Source: Planctomycetaceae bacterium (GTDB taxonomy: Bacteria; Planctomycetota; Planctomycetia; Planctomycetales; Planctomycetaceae). From it: DNA of 64,000 bases. The translations under genes were made by a program, and so were the position numbers. The stretch lies in NCBI GenBank assembly GCA_900299185.1, contig OMIV01000070.1, forward strand, positions 1 to 64,000, written 5' to 3'. Positions 61,207 to 64,000 of this stretch are shown piece by piece (within the stretch, counting starts at the first letter, position 1; the number at the start of each line of letters is the position of its first letter). The notes beneath the pieces are model-generated. The model made no database searches and had not been told where the DNA came from. It worked only from the letters and a program-made list of their open reading frames with translations.

Positions 61207-62658
61207 ATGCCTGATGCTCAACTCGGTTTCGGCAGCACGGACAATTCGCCGCTGCCGGTGAATCGTCGGTCGTTCTTGCGGTCGTCGGGGACAGGGCTGG
61301 GGATGCTGTCTCTCAGCATATTGCTCAATCAGTCGTCAGGAGCCGAATCGTCGCTCGGTAATAGTTCTTCCGCTCCGTTGTTTCGCCCCCGAGCGAAGCG
61401 TGTCATCTACTTGCACATGATCGGTGCTCCTTCGCAGTTGGACCTCTACGAAGATAAGCCCGAGCTCAAGCGTCGAGACGGCCAAGAGTGTCCCCAGTCG
61501 TTTCTAGAAGATCGACGCTTTGCCTTTATCGGCGGCAAGATGTCGCTGGCCGGATCTCCGTTCTTGTTTCGGCAACACGGAGATAGCGGGCAAGTGCTTT
61601 CGGAGAACTTGCCGCACTTAGGGAGCGTAGCGGATGACATCGCGATCATTCGGACCATGCAGACCGAAGAGATCAATCACGCTCCGGCTCAGATGTTTTT
61701 GCATACCGGTTTTGGTCGAGGTGGTCGTCCCAGTTTTGGATCGTGGGTGACCTACGGTCTGGGTGCCGAGAATGACGATCTGCCTGCGTATGTCGTGCTG
61801 TTGTCGGGACCGTTGGGAGGAGCGGGAACATCGTTGTGGGCGAGTGGCTTCTTGCCGAGTCGGCATCAAGGCATTCAGTTCCGGTCCACCGGAGAGCCGG
61901 TGTTGTTTCTCAATAACCCCAAAGGTCATACCGCTGCTGATCGACGTCGTGTCATCGACGCCATCAACAAACTGAATCAAGTGCAGCTCGACGATATTGG
62001 CGATCCCGAGATCGCGACTCGTATCAGCCAATACGAGATGGCATTTCGCATGCAGACATCAGTGCCCGAACTGATGGATCTGTCGCAAGAGACCGCCGGC
62101 ACGCTCGACTCGTATGGAGCAAAGCCAGGGCAAGCGTCCTTTGCCAACAACTGCTTGCTCGCGCGTCGGATGGTGGAACGTGGCGTGCGAGTGGTCGAAC
62201 TCTATGACGCCGATTGGGACCATCATTCCAATCTGAGAAAGGCGTTGCCCAGCAAGGCTAAGGACATCGATCGACCGATGGCGGCGCTTATCAAGGACTT
62301 GAAGCAACGCGGGCTCTTCGAGGACACGTTGGTGATTTGGGGAGCAGAGTTTGGACGCACTCCGTTACGTCAAGGCATCGATGGAGACGGCAAGCAAACG
62401 AATCCTGGTCGCGATCATCACAAGGACGCTTACTGCATGTGGTTGGCGGGTGGCGGAGTGAAAGGCGGCACGTCGATCGGCATGACGGACGAGTTCGGCT
62501 TTAGTGCCATCGAACGGCCGGTCCATGTGCATGATCTCAACGCGACCGTCTTGCACTTGCTGGGTTTCGATCACGAGCGATTGACCTACAAGTATCAGGG
62601 CCGCGAGTTTCGTCTGACCGACATTCATGGGAAGGTAGTCAGCGAGTTGTTGTCGTGA
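61207..62658 (+). CDS. DUF1501 protein with Tat signal
   Basis: A 483-residue exported protein of the DUF1501 family (sulfatase/alkaline-phosphatase-like fold). A twin-arginine signal is NRRSFLRSS at 19-27, followed by a hydrophobic stretch. Family segments: YLHMIGAPSQLDLYEDKPEL, HAPAQMFLHTGF, and GRDHHKDAYCMWLAGGGVKG near the C-terminus (about 398-417). The family is very abundant in planctomycetes, often beside DUF1549/DUF1553 or sulfatase genes; here a sulfatase gene follows. The role is unknown, presumed hydrolase in the periplasm. Confidence 0.93.
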   Translation: MPDAQLGFGSTDNSPLPVNRRSFLRSSGTGLGMLSLSILLNQSSGAESSLGNSSSAPLFRPRAKRVIYLHMIGAPSQLDLYEDKPELKRRDGQECPQSFLEDRRFAFIGGKMSLAGSPFLFRQHGDSGQVLSENLPHLGSVADDIAIIRTMQTEEINHAPAQMFLHTGFGRGGRPSFGSWVTYGLGAENDDLPAYVVLLSGPLGGAGTSLWASGFLPSRHQGIQFRSTGEPVLFLNNPKGHTAADRRRVIDAINKLNQVQLDDIGDPEIATRISQYEMAFRMQTSVPELMDLSQETAGTLDSYGAKPGQASFANNCLLARRMVERGVRVVELYDADWDHHSNLRKALPSKAKDIDRPMAALIKDLKQRGLFEDTLVIWGAEFGRTPLRQGIDGDGKQTNPGRDHHKDAYCMWLAGGGVKGGTSIGMTDEFGFSAIERPVHVHDLNATVLHLLGFDHERLTYKYQGREFRLTDIHGKVVSELLS

Positions 62659-62783
62659 ATCGAGCGATCGTTCGATGTGCCCAACACGAAGTTCAAAGCT
62701 CGAAGGTTCACGATCCCTGGCAAGTTGAATGTTATCTCGGCGCCGAGTGGTCGCCGTTCCGTGTTCTATCTGGAGAGAACTCT

Positions 62784-64000
62784 GTGAAGCGACTTCTTGG
62801 TTTGCTCTTGGCGGTTGCGGCGTTGGTTGTTTCTCGCGCGAATGCTGCTGATACGAAATTGCCCAACGTGGTGCTTATTGTCTCCGACGACCACGCTTGG
62901 ACTGACTACAGCTTCATGGGGCATGATCAGATCAAGACGCCGCATTTGGATAAGCTCGCGGCGCAGAGCATGACCTTTCGACGCTGCTATGTGCCGTCGA
63001 GTCTTTGTTGTCCGAGTCTGGCGACAATTATCACCGGACTTCATCCGCAGCAGCACAAAGTCACGAGCAACGATCCTCCGATTCCGATGGGTGTGAAGCC
63101 CGGAGAGTTTCAAAAGTCCGCCGCATTTGCTGACGGCCGAGAAGTGATGAACCGGCACCTCGAAGCCGTGCCGACGTTGCCGCGAGTGCTCGGAGCGCAG
63201 GGCTATCTCAGTTTGCAGACCGGCAAGTGGTGGCAGGGCAACTTCAAGCGCGGTGGCTTTACTCACGGCATGACTAAGGGGCTGCGGCATGGTGATGAAG
63301 GACTCGAAATTGGTCGCAAAACAATGCAGCCCATCTTCGACTTCATCTCCACAGCCAAGTCCGAGCAGAAGCCGTTCATGGTTTGGTACGCACCGATGAT
63401 GCCGCATGATCCTCACACACCGCCGGAACGCTTGCTTGCGAAGTACCGAGACAAGACGCCGTCACTGCATGTGGCCAAGTATTGGGCGATGGTGGAATGG
63501 TTCGATGAGACCTGCGGACAACTCTTGGATCATCTGGATCAGCAGGGAGTGGCCGATAACACGATCGTGATCTACGTGACAGACAATGGATGGATTCAGA
63601 ACCCTGAAGCTCCGCGATACGCAGCCCGCTCGAAGCGATCTCCTTATGACGGCGGCTTGCGAACACCCTTGATGGTGCGTTGGTCGAGCAAGATCAAGCC
63701 TCAGATGCGAGACGACTTGGTTATGTCGCTCGACATTATGCCGACTCTATTGGCGGCGATCGGCCAAAAGCCGACGGCTCAGATGCAGGGACTGAATTTG
63801 CTCGACGACAACGCTGTCAAAGCTCGCACGACGATTCAAGGAGCATGTTTTACTCACAATGCAGTCGACCTCAATGACCCTCGTCGGAATGTCGAGAATC
63901 GTTGGATCATCGATGGTGACTTCAAGCTGATTGTTCCCGGATCAAATCCCACTGAGCCCCAGCGGCCTGAATTGTTCGACATCAAGTCCGACCCGTTTGA
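62784..64000 (+). CDS. Sulfatase (arylsulfatase family), C-terminus beyond the window
   Basis: The start is GTG 62784 with GGAGAG 6 bases upstream. A signal peptide runs to about residue 22 (ANAAD). The frame is open to base 64000, so about 405 residues are seen, with the C-terminus beyond the window. Metal site: VLIVSDDHAW. The FGly motif region reads SSLCCPSLATIITG: the Cys that would become formylglycine and the Pro are present, but the Arg of 'C-x-P-x-R' is Leu. Later family segments are 'YVTDNGW' and 'RSPYDGGLRTPLMVRW'. Sulfatases desulfate sulfated polysaccharides. The Arg-to-Leu change may mark a subgroup, or a defect. Confidence 0.88.
   Translation, partial: MKRLLGLLLAVAALVVSRANAADTKLPNVVLIVSDDHAWTDYSFMGHDQIKTPHLDKLAAQSMTFRRCYVPSSLCCPSLATIITGLHPQQHKVTSNDPPIPMGVKPGEFQKSAAFADGREVMNRHLEAVPTLPRVLGAQGYLSLQTGKWWQGNFKRGGFTHGMTKGLRHGDEGLEIGRKTMQPIFDFISTAKSEQKPFMVWYAPMMPHDPHTPPERLLAKYRDKTPSLHVAKYWAMVEWFDETCGQLLDHLDQQGVADNTIVIYVTDNGWIQNPEAPRYAARSKRSPYDGGLRTPLMVRWSSKIKPQMRDDLVMSLDIMPTLLAAIGQKPTAQMQGLNLLDDNAVKARTTIQGACFTHNAVDLNDPRRNVENRWIIDGDFKLIVPGSNPTEPQRPELFDIKSDPF

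Noticed and set aside
1-64000. tRNA or rRNA genes, prophage
   Set aside because: I scanned the intergenic gaps by eye for tRNA T-loops and CCA ends, and for phage structural genes, and saw none.

Overview
This 64 kb window is chromosomal DNA of a planctomycete (phylum Planctomycetota); order and genus cannot be fixed by eye. The evidence is the combination of a DUF1559 pseudopilin-like protein, a Tat-signal DUF1501 protein next to a sulfatase, tetrahydromethanopterin-linked C1 genes (fae and a methylene-H4MPT dehydrogenase), DUF58/BatA/DUF4175-type genes and many long secreted or membrane proteins of unknown function. No rRNA, tRNA, CRISPR array or prophage was seen.

Layout. 0-2.3 kb: the 3' end of an ISL3-like insertion sequence sits in the 3' part of a membrane-anchored, His-rich protein gene, followed by a secreted M28 peptidase with PDZ domains. 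2.7-5.6 kb: a PilO/PilP-like protein with Ig/cadherin-like repeats, then a DUF1559 pseudopilin. 5.6-6.4 kb: a two-gene HEPN module whose HEPN gene carries a frameshift. 6.5-13.3 kb: minus-strand genes (TPR protein, RbsC-type permease, degenerate M24 protein, and a pair of exported or membrane proteins). 13.6-17.3 kb: alpha-glucan phosphorylase, a DUF2617 protein, and an O6-alkylguanine-DNA alkyltransferase. 17.6-30 kb: a stretch that looks more AT-rich than its flanks, with a VWA/GATase-like membrane protein, unknown proteins and a three-gene type IV pilus-type operon (PilM-PilN fusion, PilO-like, large partner) closed by a strong terminator, then a beta-hydroxyacid dehydrogenase.

30-40.5 kb: mostly minus-strand genes: a BASS-type transporter, an SF1 helicase, a type IIA topoisomerase B subunit, a small amino-acid-kinase-family protein, a GAF-GAF-HlyD fusion and an HD-GYP response regulator. 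41.7-50.6 kb: RNase Y, then a DUF58 / BatA-like / DUF4175-like membrane cluster, the last gene carrying a 12-bp minisatellite. 50.8-55.4 kb: a histidine kinase, a tandem DUF3467 protein, a TPR protein with two RNA polymerase alpha-CTD-like domains, and an SMP-30/gluconolactonase-like protein. 55.5-61.1 kb: hisN-like, hypF and hypB on the minus strand, divergent from fae and the methylene-H4MPT dehydrogenase. 61.2-64 kb: a DUF1501 protein and a sulfatase that runs off the window.

Functional threads. Fae condenses formaldehyde with H4MPT and the dehydrogenase oxidises the product, which is a formaldehyde detoxification or oxidation module. HypB and HypF imply that a [NiFe] hydrogenase is matured somewhere in the genome, but no hydrogenase is in the window. 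The two pilus-like loci (2.7 and 22.5 kb) probably belong to one type IV pilus or type II secretion-like machine. The least explained items are the double alpha-CTD/TPR protein, the HEPN pair, the GAF-HlyD fusion and the degenerate M24 protein.
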